Below are positions 14,001 through 23,144 of a DNA stretch of 64,000 nucleotides, piece after piece. The translations under genes were made by a program, and so were the position numbers. Under the pieces are notes generated by a model. It was not told the DNA's origin and searched no databases. It worked only from the letters and a program-made list of their open reading frames with translations. Source of the stretch: Asterias rubens (lineage: Eukaryota; Echinodermata; Asteroidea; Forcipulatida; Asteriidae); NCBI RefSeq assembly GCF_902459465.1, contig NC_047066.1:21765047-21829046 (forward strand). The letters run 5' to 3'. The first letter of the stretch is position 1; each line of letters starts with the position of its first letter.

Positions 14001-17000
14001 GTACTCTCCCGATTGTACGAGTCAAAGTGAATAGTGAAGTTGTCGCCCGTGATCTGCAAGGATTCATACTCGGCCCACGATTCATTTTTATACCAGTCTT
14101 CTAAAGTGACTCGAAGTTTCCACGGTCCGATGGACTCAGTCAGGGTGCGTAGGTTGTCGTTTCCTAGCCAGAATTCACCGGATAAGTTGCCGAACCCGAT
14201 ACGGTAGTCAGTCCAGCCTCGATCGAAGTCCTCACTGCCATCTTGTCGCCTCTGAATGACGGTCCAACCCTGACCATAAGTGTCCATGTCACAGTAGACT
14301 TGAAGGGTGTTGTTAAATCCTGTAGGAAGTATACTATAGATACCACTTTCAGTGTAACCTGTATCAAGAAGCTCCTGGCAACTGCTGTAATAACGCACAG
14401 AATCAAAGTACACATTGCCAAAGTGTGTAACAAAGTCATCAGGATACTGAGCCCTGGTCGTGTTGATTAACTCGCACAGATGATTGTCAATGTTGTAATT
14501 GACCGATTGGCACTGAGGATCAGCATGGCAGTAACTCACACAGACGACGTGAGATTGGGCTACATACTGTTGATATGAAGCGACCTGTAATTGTTTATTC
14601 TGTGTAGTCAGAAATGGCTGAATCGTCATCTGTTTGTTACACGATAACACATCGAGTGTACTTATTCGATCCACAGTCATAATGAGCAATATTAAAAACA
14701 GTTGAAAGCTGTACACATCCATTTTCATGTGGAAGTACACTTGTTAAACAAGCCCTTCAATGAAGGAAAGAAAACTGATTTTGTTTGCCACTTAATTTTG
14801 TTCATGTGTTCTTGATGCCAGTTAGATTGAATGAAGTGTTCATTATGCCTTGCGCAAGAACCAATGTTTACTAAAAAGGAGACAGTATTTGGGAGTGCAG
14901 TACACGCAGCTATCGTAAGACTGCAAACTGAAATAGTGTACTTAATCTGTATCTTATTATAACACCAAAGCAAAAGTATGGAATGTAATGCACCCACTGT
15001 GGCAAGCAGTGATTGGCCAGTGCTTTATTCGGTTGAAGTCACTTACACTGCAAACATGCAGGTTATAGCCAAATCAAAATGTGAGTACTAGCTAATTTTG
15101 CCAGTCATTAACAACATGGTCATTGATTGGATGTTGGCTGTCTCTGGGTTCATTAGAATATCAAGACCTTTACTAATGTAAGATGATTGGTGATTGGTCA
15201 CTTGGCTTGTGCTCGGAGTAATAGTAATATTCTTTAGATGTACCGCAAGGCATTAATTAAGTCTGCCTCGCCACGAGCAGGTTCTGAAACAATTTTCCAC
15301 TTGACTTGTCATCTTTTGTGGATGTAATATTCCATTTTGCAATTGGCTTGGTGAATTTTCTTCCTACACTTACCAGACTTCAAGGTTGTGGCTACAGACT
15401 AATTGATTGATTGAAGCTGCGAGGCTATACAATAAGCGATGTGCGTGTGCATGGCATTGTTTGTGTTGGTAATCATATTTGGAGTGTGCCTACTCATGTT
15501 GATGCTTAATTTCATTGCCATTGTGTTACACCTATCCTTTTTCTCTGCTTGTCGCCAGACTGTTTGGGTTTAATTATGGCGATTCAGGTACCTATATATC
15601 CAAGCCTTGGGTTTTAATGGTTTTGTTTACACTTACTTACTTGCCATCCTTGTAATTTCTAAGGGTTGCTCTAGAAACCGTTCCCTTGTCAACAGTTAGT
15701 TTGTTGTTTCACTGTTCCTAGGTTTTTCCAGAAGTTCAAATTTTATATGTCACCCTCTCAATTTCTCAAGAGACTTTCAAGGATAGAGGCTACAGCAGTT
15801 TGTTCGCTTTACGGTTTGTGCTCTTTAAAGTTGTACTGGTAACCATGAATGATCGTGAATTTACTTTGAACCTACATGTACCAACCTTTTGATTGATTTG
15901 AGGTTTTGTTTGCATTTTTGTAGGATCATAAGAGATTTTGGATTAGTGAATCTGGCAAAACAGACACGTAAGTATCAACTTTTTTTTTTTTTTTTTTTTT
16001 TTGCTAAAGTTGATAGAAATTTTATAGAATCAAAACTAAATGTTATATTATTTTCTTTGTGCTCATAGTGCAAGAGAGAACGCACACAGAGGCAGTGCGT
16101 AGCCTCTTCAACAAGTTGAGGCCGTTCGCCAGACTACACAACCCGCTAGCACAAGACAAACTTCTTGAAGGCTTGATATGTAAGTTCAACCCCCCCCCCC
16201 CCAGCACAAGACAAACTTCTTGAAGGCTCGATATGTAAGTTCAATACCCCCCCAGCACAAGACAAACTTCTTGAAGGCTTGATATGTAAGTTCAACCCCC
16301 CCCCCCTAGCGCAAGACAAACTTCTTGAAGGCTTGATATGTAAGTTCAACCCCCTCCCCCCTAGCACAAGACAAACTTCTTGAAGGCTTGATATGTAAGT
16401 TCAACCCCCACCCCCAGTCTTGTAGCGTTTCATCTCTTGACCCACTGCTCGCTTGGACTCGGTATTTGAGACTCGGCACCAGTGTTACCTTTTCCAGTCA
16501 AACGAGAGATGACCCACCTAGCTATTTGCACTGAAAGTCTTATGAATTTTTTGCCAATATCATTACCTTGCTTAGGCATTTGAAAGCATAAAAATTTGTG
16601 CACAAGGGTGTTTTTCTTTCATTATTCTCTTGCAACTTCGATGACCAATTGAGTCGAAGTTTTCACAGATTTGTTATCTAATGAAATGTTGAGATACACC
16701 AAGTGAGAAGACTGGTCTTTGACGATAAACAGACTGAAATGTATGACAGACTGAAATCCATGACGCAACCTTTAATACACATTGGTTTAAAGAAAAAAAA
16801 TAAACAATTTAAGGTTGGTTTGCTGAACTAAATTTATGTAATTTATTTGTTATCAGATGAGCTTGATTTGAAGACAGAGATAGACAGATTGCAGGAATAT
16901 CGCTCGAATGGAATCAAGAATATGATTGGTAAGAAACACTAGTTTATCATAAAAAATATGTTCATGGTAAAAGTGCCACCAGTGTGTGTGACCTGGTTCC

Positions 17001-19376
17001 TCCTGTCAGAATCTTCTCTTGCATACACTCTTGCTTTGCTGAGATACAGAACAAAGGGTCATCCCAACAGCTTTATTCCACTTACTTAATCTCTATGGCA
17101 CTTCTTGCCTGGTGCATGTTTCCCTCCATCCTACAACCTGGACTGTTTAAGAGGAATGACAATTCCTACCTTCAGCTCCCCCTGAGTTGATTAAATAGTT
17201 TGTCTTCTTGTAACCCCAGACCAAGAGTGGCTTTTAGCCTTTTTTGTGGCAAACTTGCATAAAAGTAACCAGGGGTAATATTGTTAGAAGCGCTTTGCGA
17301 CGCCCCTTCGGGTGTGTAAAGCGCTATATTAAAACCTAGTTTTATTGTTATTTTATTTTTTAAATATAAAACAAATTTAAAATTAACAAGTTTAGTTTTT
17401 CCATACTACTAAACTGTTCAGATTGGAAAGATCAAGAACCATTAGACTTTTGATAGGATATTCCAATGATCACTGTGACCCTTGAACTTTGACCCCTGTA
17501 GGTGCTAGACTGTATGACAGGCTGAAAGTCAAGCGTCTGAAGAGAGAGAAGACTCATCATCTGACCAACGTACTTGCCACGAGTCAAGACCCAATCGCAT
17601 GCAGGCAATGGTTGCTCCGCCAGGCTCTAGTGTAAGAAATATTCATCCTAATGACAAATTTTTATTCTTATTCTAATATCAGTGAAATACTGAAAAATAT
17701 ATAGCGCTTCTGCATCCCATACCCATGGAGTATAACACCAAGTTGTGTATGGGTTACAGATGCGCAAAATTTTTCAGCACTCTACAAGTTGTGATAGCGA
17801 ATTTATCTTCAAGTAGACCTCACCAACAGCTTAACACAATATTTTTTTCGTATTCCACGAGTGCGCGTGTTATAACAAATTTATCTTCCAGTTTTACGTA
17901 CGTCAACGCGCAAAGTTTTCAAATTTCAGAGTGTTATTTCGCGACAACAGCATGCACGCACACAAAGTTTAGAATGTAATTTTTGCACTGTCCGTATACG
18001 GAGCGTGACGCATTGACATTCACAATATGCACTGTGTAATAAAAACAGAGGAAGTAGGATATATGTTTTTATCCTCCTAGTAGTTTGAGCATCTAATTGG
18101 TGGATTAGCGCGTACTGGAAGATAAAGGGTGATGGAGCAGCTGTACGTCTTGCATTAAGCTTCAAATAGCTCCATCTGCAAGTTAAAACAGCACAATACA
18201 CAGGGCTTACTGTATATGCTGGAGTTATTTAGTGGAATTGAGCTTGATCTTACTTTTCTGTTTCTAGTGATGCAGGACACACTGACCTACTGCCAGCCTT
18301 ACCCAGTGGAGGTGAGTTTTGCCATACCAGGGTTCAAATGGAAATTATTTTCAAACGGATTTTAGTTTGTGGTAAGTGCTCATGAAATTTAGCATATAAT
18401 TTGTTCACATCCGGCTGTGTGTTTATGAATTTCAGGTCGAAAATCCGCACCACCGCTAGATCTGACTGGTTTCGCTGGTTATGAGCGACTCAGCGAAAAA
18501 GAACGAGAGGTTAGTTTTTAAACGGATCATAATCAAAGAAGGAAAAGGGATCTTCTAATGCTATTTTCTTGACTTTGACAATATTTCCTGTGAAAATTTT
18601 TAGGGATTGGTATAAGCTTTATAATCGGTGAGCTTTCAGATTGATACAAATCTTTTTTGATTGAAGTAAGAATTCCAGTACATTTGTCCCTCTTTGTATG
18701 CTGCACAATGGAAGTCCGGGATGTGAACATTCTGTTATTCTGAGTTAACACAATTGACAGTTTGTTAAATCTATATTTTGCATTGCATATTAAAGAGTTC
18801 TGCCTGTTATTAAGTCAACTGTAGATAACCATAGTTATAGAGTATAATACCTAGCTCAGCCGCGCGTACATACGTGGGTTCTGGCATGGGGGCGTTCCCG
18901 CGTTCATCTTCTGCCAGCACGTTACATTTCGCGCGTCCATAGTGGTTTAAGGCCCATCTCCCCTGTTTTTGTTTATGTGCGCTACCACCAGCACCTAACT
19001 TTTTAGCACCTCCATGAAGAACCAGAAATGTTTGCTTACGGCTTATGGCGCGTATGTACACGCGGCCGTTCTAGGTATAATATTCTATATCTATGTAGAT
19101 AACAAGTTGAGAAAGGGTACACTCTACCTTTACTGTTTGTATTCTTCGCAGTATAGTAATGATACGACTTTTATGACTTATTTCTTTTAGTTGTGTGCAA
19201 CAGTACGCATCATTCCAGAGGCCTACTTTGAGTACAAACGCATCTTCCAGACGGAGTGTACCCGGGTCGGTCATCTCAAGCTCAAGCAAGCTCGTAACCT
19301 GATAAAGATTGACGTTAATAAGATCCGCAAACTCTTTGACTTCTTGGTCAAGGAGGGGCTTGTGAATACCAGCTAA
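2023..19376 (+). CDS. TADA2A: Transcriptional adapter 2-alpha (ADA2), 16 coding exons
   Basis: ADA2 subunit of the SAGA/ATAC histone acetyltransferase complexes; it links GCN5/PCAF to ADA3 in the nucleus. Coding exons: 2023-2026, 4602-4726, 5028-5087, 6186-6277, 8366-8463, 9291-9341, 10127-10215, 12105-12177, 13282-13345, 15924-15967, 16069-16179, 16857-16928, 17502-17631, 18268-18311, 18436-18509, 19191-19376. All have GT-AG borders, all phases agree, and they sum to 1,317 nt (438 aa; human is about 443). The ZZ zinc finger (residues ~14-62) has paired cysteines in PPCPGCSTYLIEPYIRC. SANT is at ~71-118, the conserved MAGYQPARGDF and EYDNYAEWDLRDI motifs at ~160-186, and a C-terminal SWIRM domain from ~353 ends near ARNLIKIDVNKIRKLFDFL. 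The start codon is inferred: exon 1 gives only ATG G before GTAAGT, and exon 2 completes the Ala codon. Introns are full of transposons. Exon 11 has a duplicated 3' edge (16150-16410). Identification is from recalled family similarity and is very secure; only the 4-nt first exon is less certain. Confidence 0.95.
2181..2282. repeat. Inverted repeat in TADA2A intron 1
   Basis: Arms pair TGGTGCTCCGG with CCCCGGTGCCA, CTTCTAGAA with TTCTAGAAG and AAGGCTCCC with GGGGAGCCTT, around a centre with ACGTGAGCTCAC. It is probably a short foldback element. Confidence 0.7.
3040..3112 (+). pseudogene. Non-LTR retrotransposon reverse transcriptase, C-terminal scrap
   Basis: One plus-strand frame reads YKYSFYPRTIRIWNRLP and a stop (about 3060-3112), the stereotyped end of jockey/CR1-type LINE proteins. 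Upstream sequence is decayed. It lies in TADA2A intron 1. Confidence 0.6.
3185..4590. other. TADA2A intron 1, no gene; C-runs and a 10-bp repeat
   Basis: Contains C homopolymers near 3399, 3470 and 4453, and about four copies of the 10-mer TTTCAACTGG at 4180-4212. No RNA gene or coding exon was recognised. Confidence 0.6.
5141..5375. mobile_element. MITE with GGGCCCAATTTCATGGCTCT ends
   Basis: The left end GGGCCCAATTTCATGGCTCT and inner CTGCTTACC match, inverted, the right end GGTAAGCAGAGCCATGAAG. Related copies with AATTTCAT(T)AAGCTG ends lie at 20438-20600, 59928-60265 and 63257-63440. Confidence 0.75.
5460..6087. repeat. Direct repeat of about 130 bp flanking a dispersed repeat
   Basis: A segment with GGAACATTCAAGGGGCG and CAATTGCCCCCGTAAAGTG is at about 5460-5590 and again at about 5959-6087, offset about 499 bp. 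Between them lies a copy of the GGCATAGTGAATATATCCCG repeat (about 5645-5925). A diverged relative of the flank is at about 63010-63170. Confidence 0.8.
6431..6640. mobile_element. MITE copy, inverted relative of the element at 27581
   Basis: Contains CAAACCGCCCTCTGTTGACA and ends AGGTCACATCGTCTAT. It matches the reverse complement of 27581-27793 over most of its length. It is non-coding despite a 90-codon chance ORF. Confidence 0.75.
6882..8335 (+). pseudogene. LINE (CR1/L2/jockey-like) 3' end, interrupted by a 943-bp DNA transposon
   Basis: The plus-strand frame 6882-7214 ends in the LINE reverse-transcriptase tail: LVPYAPSRTLRSSAKSL, then GDHAFSACAPKLWNALPNNI and LFKNLLKTHLF. The 3' UTR continues 7215-7270, is broken by 7271-8213, and resumes 8214-8335 to the typical tail GGCGCATTATAAATGC followed by (ATT)n. 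It lies in the intron between TADA2A exons 4 and 5. Upstream RT domains are missing, as expected of a 5'-truncated copy. Confidence 0.8.
7271..8213. mobile_element. 943-bp non-autonomous DNA transposon inside a LINE 3' UTR
   Basis: Perfect 19-bp terminal inverted repeats TAGGGCCACTGATTTTCCG, flanked by the direct repeat GTTCTA (7265-7270 and 8214-8219). Subterminal GAAACGGAA repeats occur at both ends. No transposase ORF. The TIR start recalls hAT elements but the visible target duplication is 6 bp, so the superfamily is left open. Confidence 0.9.
8500..8877. mobile_element. TTAA-flanked MITE (piggyBac-like), copy 1
   Basis: Ends AGACAGTGGACACTATTGG and CCAATAGTGTCCACAGCCT inside TTAA on both sides, with an internal palindrome around GAGACCTCA/TGAGGTCTC. 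Other copies in the window: 11715-12076, 12274-12653, 19429-19763 (reversed) and 62104-62481, plus a fragment at about 16576-16728. TTAA target sites are typical of piggyBac. Confidence 0.9.
9040..9110 (+). repeat. tRNA-like (SINE head) sequence
   Basis: GTGGCCGAGCGGTCTAGC resembles a tRNA A box and GGGTTTGAAGC a weak B box. The acceptor stem does not form and the B box is off consensus, so it is a tRNA-derived repeat, not a gene. Confidence 0.5.
9420..9665. repeat. Dispersed repeat with GGCATAGTG motif
   Basis: Shares AACTATAGATGATGTTGAAT, CATCACATGATATCACATAC and GTAGGAGGGTTGACTGTG with 5645-5925, 10285-10790 and 11030-11320. All copies lie in TADA2A introns, mostly in the same orientation. 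Family not recognised. Confidence 0.8.
10285..10790. repeat. Dispersed GGCATAGTG repeat, longest copy
   Basis: Includes the full shared segment, then further partial tandem copies of GGTCAGACAGTAGGAGGGTT and CTGGCATAGTGCAT. It lies directly after TADA2A exon 7. Confidence 0.8.
11030..11320. repeat. Dispersed GGCATAGTG repeat, diverged copy
   Basis: Retains GATGCTGACTGGGTACCGTA and GTAGGAGGGTTGACTGTG. A shorter remnant is at about 13440-13535. Confidence 0.7.
11519..11672. mobile_element. Foldback MITE
   Basis: GAGTCACACTGC at the left pairs with GCAGTGTGACTC at the right. Inner arms pair ATTCTATTGGTTGA with TCAACCAATAGAAT. In a TADA2A intron. Confidence 0.8.
11715..12076. mobile_element. 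TTAA-flanked MITE (piggyBac-like), copy 2
   Basis: Same family as 8500-8877. Its left end is shortened (AGACTATTGGTAATTG) but both TTAA flanks remain. Its right edge lies 28 bp before TADA2A exon 8. Confidence 0.88.
12274..12653. mobile_element. TTAA-flanked MITE (piggyBac-like), copy 3
   Basis: Same family, same orientation as copies 1 and 2. TTAA at 12270-12273 and 12654-12657. Ends AGACGCTGGACACTATTGG and CCAATAGTGTCCACTGCCT. Confidence 0.9.
13748..14740 (-). CDS. Secreted PAN/apple plus fibrinogen-related domain protein, intronless and nested in TADA2A
   Basis: A 330-residue single-exon ORF in the intron between TADA2A exons 9 and 10, on the opposite strand. Residues ~11-23 are hydrophobic and form a likely signal peptide. 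A PAN/apple-like module follows at ~34-117, with cysteines at 34, 67, 71, 77 and 89. A fibrinogen C-terminal (FReD) domain covers ~117-330, with the typical YCDMDTYGQGWTVIQRRQDG segment, an acidic calcium-site-like stretch STRDNEND (262-269), and GGWWYNSC with Cys275 and Cys288 as the expected disulfide pair. N-glycosylation sequons occur at N93, N143, N185, N219 and N234. Such proteins (ficolin and tachylectin relatives) usually bind sugars or acetylated ligands in innate immunity, but the ligand cannot be read from sequence. The frame has no stops or frameshifts, so it looks functional. A later in-frame Met at residue 5 or 7 could also start it. Absence of introns suggests retroposition, though no poly(A) tract or flanking repeat was found. 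Confidence 0.9.
   Translation of the reverse strand: MYFHMKMDVYSFQLFLILLIMTVDRISTLDVLSCNKQMTIQPFLTTQNKQLQVASYQQYVAQSHVVCVSYCHADPQCQSVNYNIDNHLCELINTTRAQYPDDFVTHFGNVYFDSVRYYSSCQELLDTGYTESGIYSILPTGFNNTLQVYCDMDTYGQGWTVIQRRQDGSEDFDRGWTDYRIGFGNLSGEFWLGNDNLRTLTESIGPWKLRVTLEDWYKNESWAEYESLQITGDNFTIHFDSYNRESTAGNALGWHLGMKFSTRDNENDLKPDVNCAVRHKGGWWYNSCVDTNLNGMYIKGPTEYFFGIFWQQWQDYSVMKKCSMMIRLSE
14741..15923. other. Rest of the TADA2A intron upstream of the nested gene
   Basis: No further gene seen. On the minus strand a TATA-like TTATAATAAG lies at about 14952-14962, some 215 bp before the nested gene's ATG. This is a possible promoter element only. Confidence 0.4.
16150..16410 (+). repeat. Tandem copies of the TADA2A exon 11 3' edge with its splice donor
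   Basis: The last 30 nt of exon 11 (16150-16179) plus its GTAAGTTCAA donor and a C-run are repeated four more times. Exon-like 30-nt cassettes lie at 16205-16234, 16256-16285, 16310-16339 and 16365-16394. Each is preceded by poly-C and CAG or TAG and followed by GTAAGT. Period is 51-55 bp. Thirty nucleotides is ten codons in the native phase, so each cassette could be included without a frameshift. The spacers are only about 21-25 nt, too short to be introns between neighbouring cassettes. Confidence 0.95.
16576..16728. mobile_element. Fragment of the piggyBac-like MITE family
   Basis: Matches the reverse orientation of the family around GGGTGTTTTTCTTTCATTAT and CCAAGTGAGAAGACTGGTCT. Both terminal repeats are lost. 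In a TADA2A intron. Confidence 0.75.
17285..17365 (+). repeat. LINE 3' tail fragment
   Basis: GTGTAAAGCGCTATATTAAA followed by a T/A-rich tail resembles the 3' end of L2/CR1-type LINEs. Similar GCGCT-containing tails occur near 24690 (plus) and 47690 (minus). Confidence 0.5.
18836..19089. mobile_element. MITE in the last TADA2A intron
   Basis: The left end TATAGAGTATAATACCTAG and inner GCGCGTACATACG match, inverted, the right end CTAGGTATAATATTCTATA with CGTATGTACACGCG. Non-coding. Confidence 0.85.
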
Positions 19377-19428
19377 CGTTAATTGGCCCTTTGGTAGATT
19401 TATATGTTTTGATTACCAGCTGATTTAA

Positions 19429-19763
19429 AGGAAATGGACACTATTGGTAATTACTGAAAATAATTATTAGCATAAAACCATTGTGAGAAACGGCTCCCTC
19501 TGAAGTAATGTAGTTTTCGAGAGAGAAGTAATTTTCCACGAATTTGATTTCAAGACCTTAGAATTAGATTTTGAGGTCTGGAAATCAAGCATCTGAAAGC
19601 ACACAACTTTGTGTGACAAGGGTGTTTTTTCTTCCATTATTATCTCGAAACTTCGACGATCAATTGAGTTGAAATTGTCACAGATTTGTTATTTTGTGCA
19701 TATGTTGAGATACACTAAGTGAGAAGACTGGTCTTTGACAATTACCAATAGTGTCCAGTGTCT
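19429..19763. mobile_element. TTAA-flanked MITE (piggyBac-like), copy 4, in the TADA2A 3' UTR
   Basis: Opposite orientation. TTAA at 19425-19428 and 19764-19767. It begins 52 bp after the TADA2A stop codon, so it is probably transcribed as part of the 3' UTR. Confidence 0.9.
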
Positions 19764-20831
19764 TTAAAAGGTATCCTGACAGAATCATAGCAATGCGTCC
19801 ACTGCCTGGGAAAACAAGTAAGCCTACAAGACGTGCGTCAACAAGACACGAAATGTCTTCTTGGCTGACAGCATTCAAATTTACAAAGGTTAAAGAATTT
19901 AAAAATTCACAACAAAAGCTGGGTAACAGCATACATCAATAGAACAGAAAGGGTGGTTTGTATCTTATTTAAAAGTTTATTCAGAAGTGTTTTAGTTGTC
20001 AAATAATTTGATTCAAAAGTGTTAAGGATAAATGCATTCAAGTACATCTATTGAACCATGTAAAAAGTGAAGTTGTTCTTTATTTATTCTAATATCATAG
20101 TACCACTCTTAGTAGAAAACTAACTCTTTGCAGATTTATTTTCTTCTTTAAACATTGAAAAGTTTTGGTATGAAATTAACTTTTCCAAAAGCCAATGTGA
20201 ACATTTTGAATGGTTCAATAGACTGACTTTAAACGGACTAGCAGGGTTGACATTTTCAGTGAATACTCAATGGGACTAGTTAGCTTATTATTTAACTGGT
20301 TCATCAGCTTTTTCACCGGTCCATTATTTAAGGGTTTTCTTTCAAAATGAAGTAACATGAATGAGCAGTATTTTATATGCAGTGGTGGCAAGGCAATCAA
20401 CTTGCCTGCCGGACTAGCAGTGTGTCTGATCCTCGAGTTCCAATTTCATAAAGCTGTTTATTAGCAGAAAATTCTGCTGGGCATATTTCCTTGCTAAGCA
20501 AGAAATGAGTGGGGTACCAGTCACAGCAATGGTAGCTGTATGGAATTCTGGCTGGTAATCTTATATTTTGTGCTTACAGGCTTTATGAAATTGGGCCCAG
20601 GTGTTTTCACTGGTAGGCCAGTAGAATTCTCAGTTAGCAAGAGCTAAGGAAACACTTGCCAGTTTCAGATGTTGCTTTGGTATAAACTCATTGCTATCCC
20701 TCAGACTTGTCTGGTTCTGAATGTCTGAAAAACATTTTAAAATACCATGTTTTTGTATAGGTTGGATATTGTATAAAGGTGTGTGCAACACACATTCTGT
20801 ATGACAGACTTAAAGGGGCAGGCCTGCTTAA

Positions 20832-21047
20832 AGGGGCAGTGACTTCATGATCATAGTCTGCTTGTGGCTGGACCATAGAAACATGAACTCTAACCCAGTT
20901 ACAACATGGTGCGTAGCAACCGTCACATCACAAACAAGAACTTTAAGAGTGCCGTCATTATTATCGCGCTTGCGTGCAATAACTGGGTTAGAGGTCAGAA
21001 TTTAACGTCTGGCCACAGACATGCTTTGATCACAACACCATGCCCAT
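20832..21047. mobile_element. TTAA-flanked MITE, second family
   Basis: TTAA at 20828-20831 and 21048-21051. Arms share AGGGGCAGTG/ATGCCCAT ends, TGATCA, a TGTGGC(C/T)GGAC-type stretch and CTCTAACCCAGTT/AACTGGGTTAGAG. It lies downstream of TADA2A, possibly in its 3' UTR. Confidence 0.75.
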
Positions 21048-21299
21048 TTAAGATTTGACATTATTAGTCTAAGATTTTTGTTGCTGAATTCATGAATGGA
21101 ACAAGATGTCAAATTGAATTTCAAGACTCACATTGCAGTGTGCTGTTTAAAAATGCCAGGCTTTCTTATATTTCAACATTAATATCATAATTGCAAACTT
21201 TCATTTATGTAAATTGTATATATCTCCATAGCAATTATTATTGTAACAAACTGTATGATATTTGGGTGTTCCTGTGATGTTTCACAGGAGTGAATTGTA

Positions 21300-21305
21300 A
21301 ATAAA
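21300..21305 (+). terminator. Candidate TADA2A poly(A) signal
   Basis: AATAAA about 1.9 kb after the stop codon, followed by a T-rich stretch. It would give a long 3' UTR containing two MITEs. Other cleavage sites are possible. Confidence 0.3.
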
Positions 21306-22339
21306 ACATGGTTTTTCTTTTGTAAGTCATATCTGTTGGTCAAAATGTGGTTTGTTGTCTCCAACATCTATACTGTTTTGAATGGATAACGGACCGTTCG
21401 TTTCATTTAAATTTGACTTTCCCTTAAAATTTAGATTTCAATTTTTGTGTTACCAAAAGTATTTTTAATGACTCTTTCCTTTCTGTTCTTTCTTATTAAT
21501 TAGAACACATTAGGTACAAATTTGAACCGTAACAAATGTGTCTCAAATAGCAACAGAAGATGCAATCTTTTACATTGCCCTGTCATGCCATGTCAAGTAA
21601 TGCAGTAGACCTACTTCATGAGAAAGTCGCAAAAATTCATAGATCATCCAAACTCATTGAGGTTTAGTCGTAATTAAGGCACCTTGTAAACTTTGTCTTT
21701 TGTGATCATTTGCTGGGGAGAAACCATGGTCCCTAAGGCCCCTCCCCCACCCCCTCACCTCCCGTCTCCACAATACGTAAGTATGGCAAACTTGAACTCT
21801 AGATGACCTTTAGACGACCCCGTCTAAAGGTCACATAAACCATCTCAAAACAAGAAAAGAATCCACCAATTATTAGCAAAGTTTCTTAAGAATGTCAAGA
21901 ACAAAACTTACCTAAAACCTTCCGAGTTTCTTCATCCTGGTTTAATGGTTTTAGGGCGATGTTTGGCGATTTATTTCTCTTTCTCCAGGTAAAGGAGCAA
22001 AACTCTACAGTGAGTGCATCAAAAAATAGTGCGCCCAAACGTTTTGGGCACAAAGATATGAGACTGCGGATGCACACATCTTAACGGGGTAAACAAACTA
22101 CAACGACAATGATTACTGCTAAAAATGTTCATCCGCATAATGCAACTTTTATCAAAACAATAATGTTATTAATAACAGGAAGAATCATTAGATTCAGTTG
22201 ATTTTCTTCTAGAGAGGTATTTTCCTCTAAATACCTTTAAAAAACATATACATCTGTTTTGTTTTGAGAGGGTTTTCGGCCTTTATGCAAATTAGTACTC
22301 AAAGGCGGGGGGGGGGGGGTGATCGTCATGTGACAGGTC
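21306..22339. other. Intergenic, no gene recognised
   Basis: Chance ORFs only; a C-rich stretch near 21735 and a G-run at about 22307-22319. Confidence 0.5.
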
Positions 22340-22811
22340 GGCTGTATCGTCGACGCACACTTTGAAGACAAGATGGAAGACGGCTAAACGTCAATGGCCA
22401 CTACTCTTCAACAACTCCAGGTTTTACTGCAGATCTGAGGACAAATTTCCTACAAAGGTGTGATGGGTGAGTTAACAATCTAGTTGTGGGATTTCTTGTT
22501 TGATTTAAAATGATTTTCGCAGAAAGAATTTACAGAGAATCCCTTACAAACAGTTACAATTTGCACTGACACTTTTTACACTCCATGCAGGTGTGTGCAC
22601 CTGTTTTTTAGTTTCCGGAGCACGTTCCGCAATTACCTACATGTACATACAAAACAATGAACAAAGACGAAAACTACTTGATTTAAGAGATGGAAGTTTG
22701 CATCGGGGAAACAAAATATTAATTTTGGTTTTGTGTGTTGCTGTTAGCAATGTCATGACTGTATACTATAGTCAGTACTTTCCCGAGCTCTGTGAAAAAA
22801 TCACAGGCATA

Positions 22812-22963
22812 TAGACCTTAATGCACATGACGTCATTTCAGTACAGCGCCCCCGCATTGAGGTCAAAAGGAGGTTGTTCATTGGCCAATCTATGTGCGTT
22901 TCGATTGTTTCGTCACTGTTTGACCTCAAATGGCGGCTGGATGACATCAATGCATAAGGTCTA
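22812..22963. mobile_element. 152-bp MITE inserted in a dispersed repeat
   Basis: Ends TAGACCTTAATGCA and TGCATAAGGTCTA, with further inverted homology GACGTCAT/ATGACATC. The host repeat has an empty relative at about 61925-61995, where CACAGGCATATTACT runs without the insert. Confidence 0.85.
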
Positions 22964-23144
22964 TTACTCTGGTGGGATTCAGACCCACGACCTTTGCAAC
23001 AAAATTGTACCTAATTCTGTGGTGTGCTACAAATGTTTGCGGGATGCTTACATTTTAATTAGTAAGAGATTGCCTAACATCACAAAGCCAGATGACCACT
23101 TCAACTTCAAGGTGAGGGCTACAATCTACATCAATTTGGGCTGC

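Noticed and set aside
14243..14470. Plus-strand ORF over the fibrinogen-domain gene
   Set aside because: Shadow of the intact minus-strand coding sequence.
22593..22814. 73-codon ORF as an exon of the transcript starting near 22340
   Set aside because: Its end is part of a dispersed repeat also found near 61925, and it does not join in phase to later segments.
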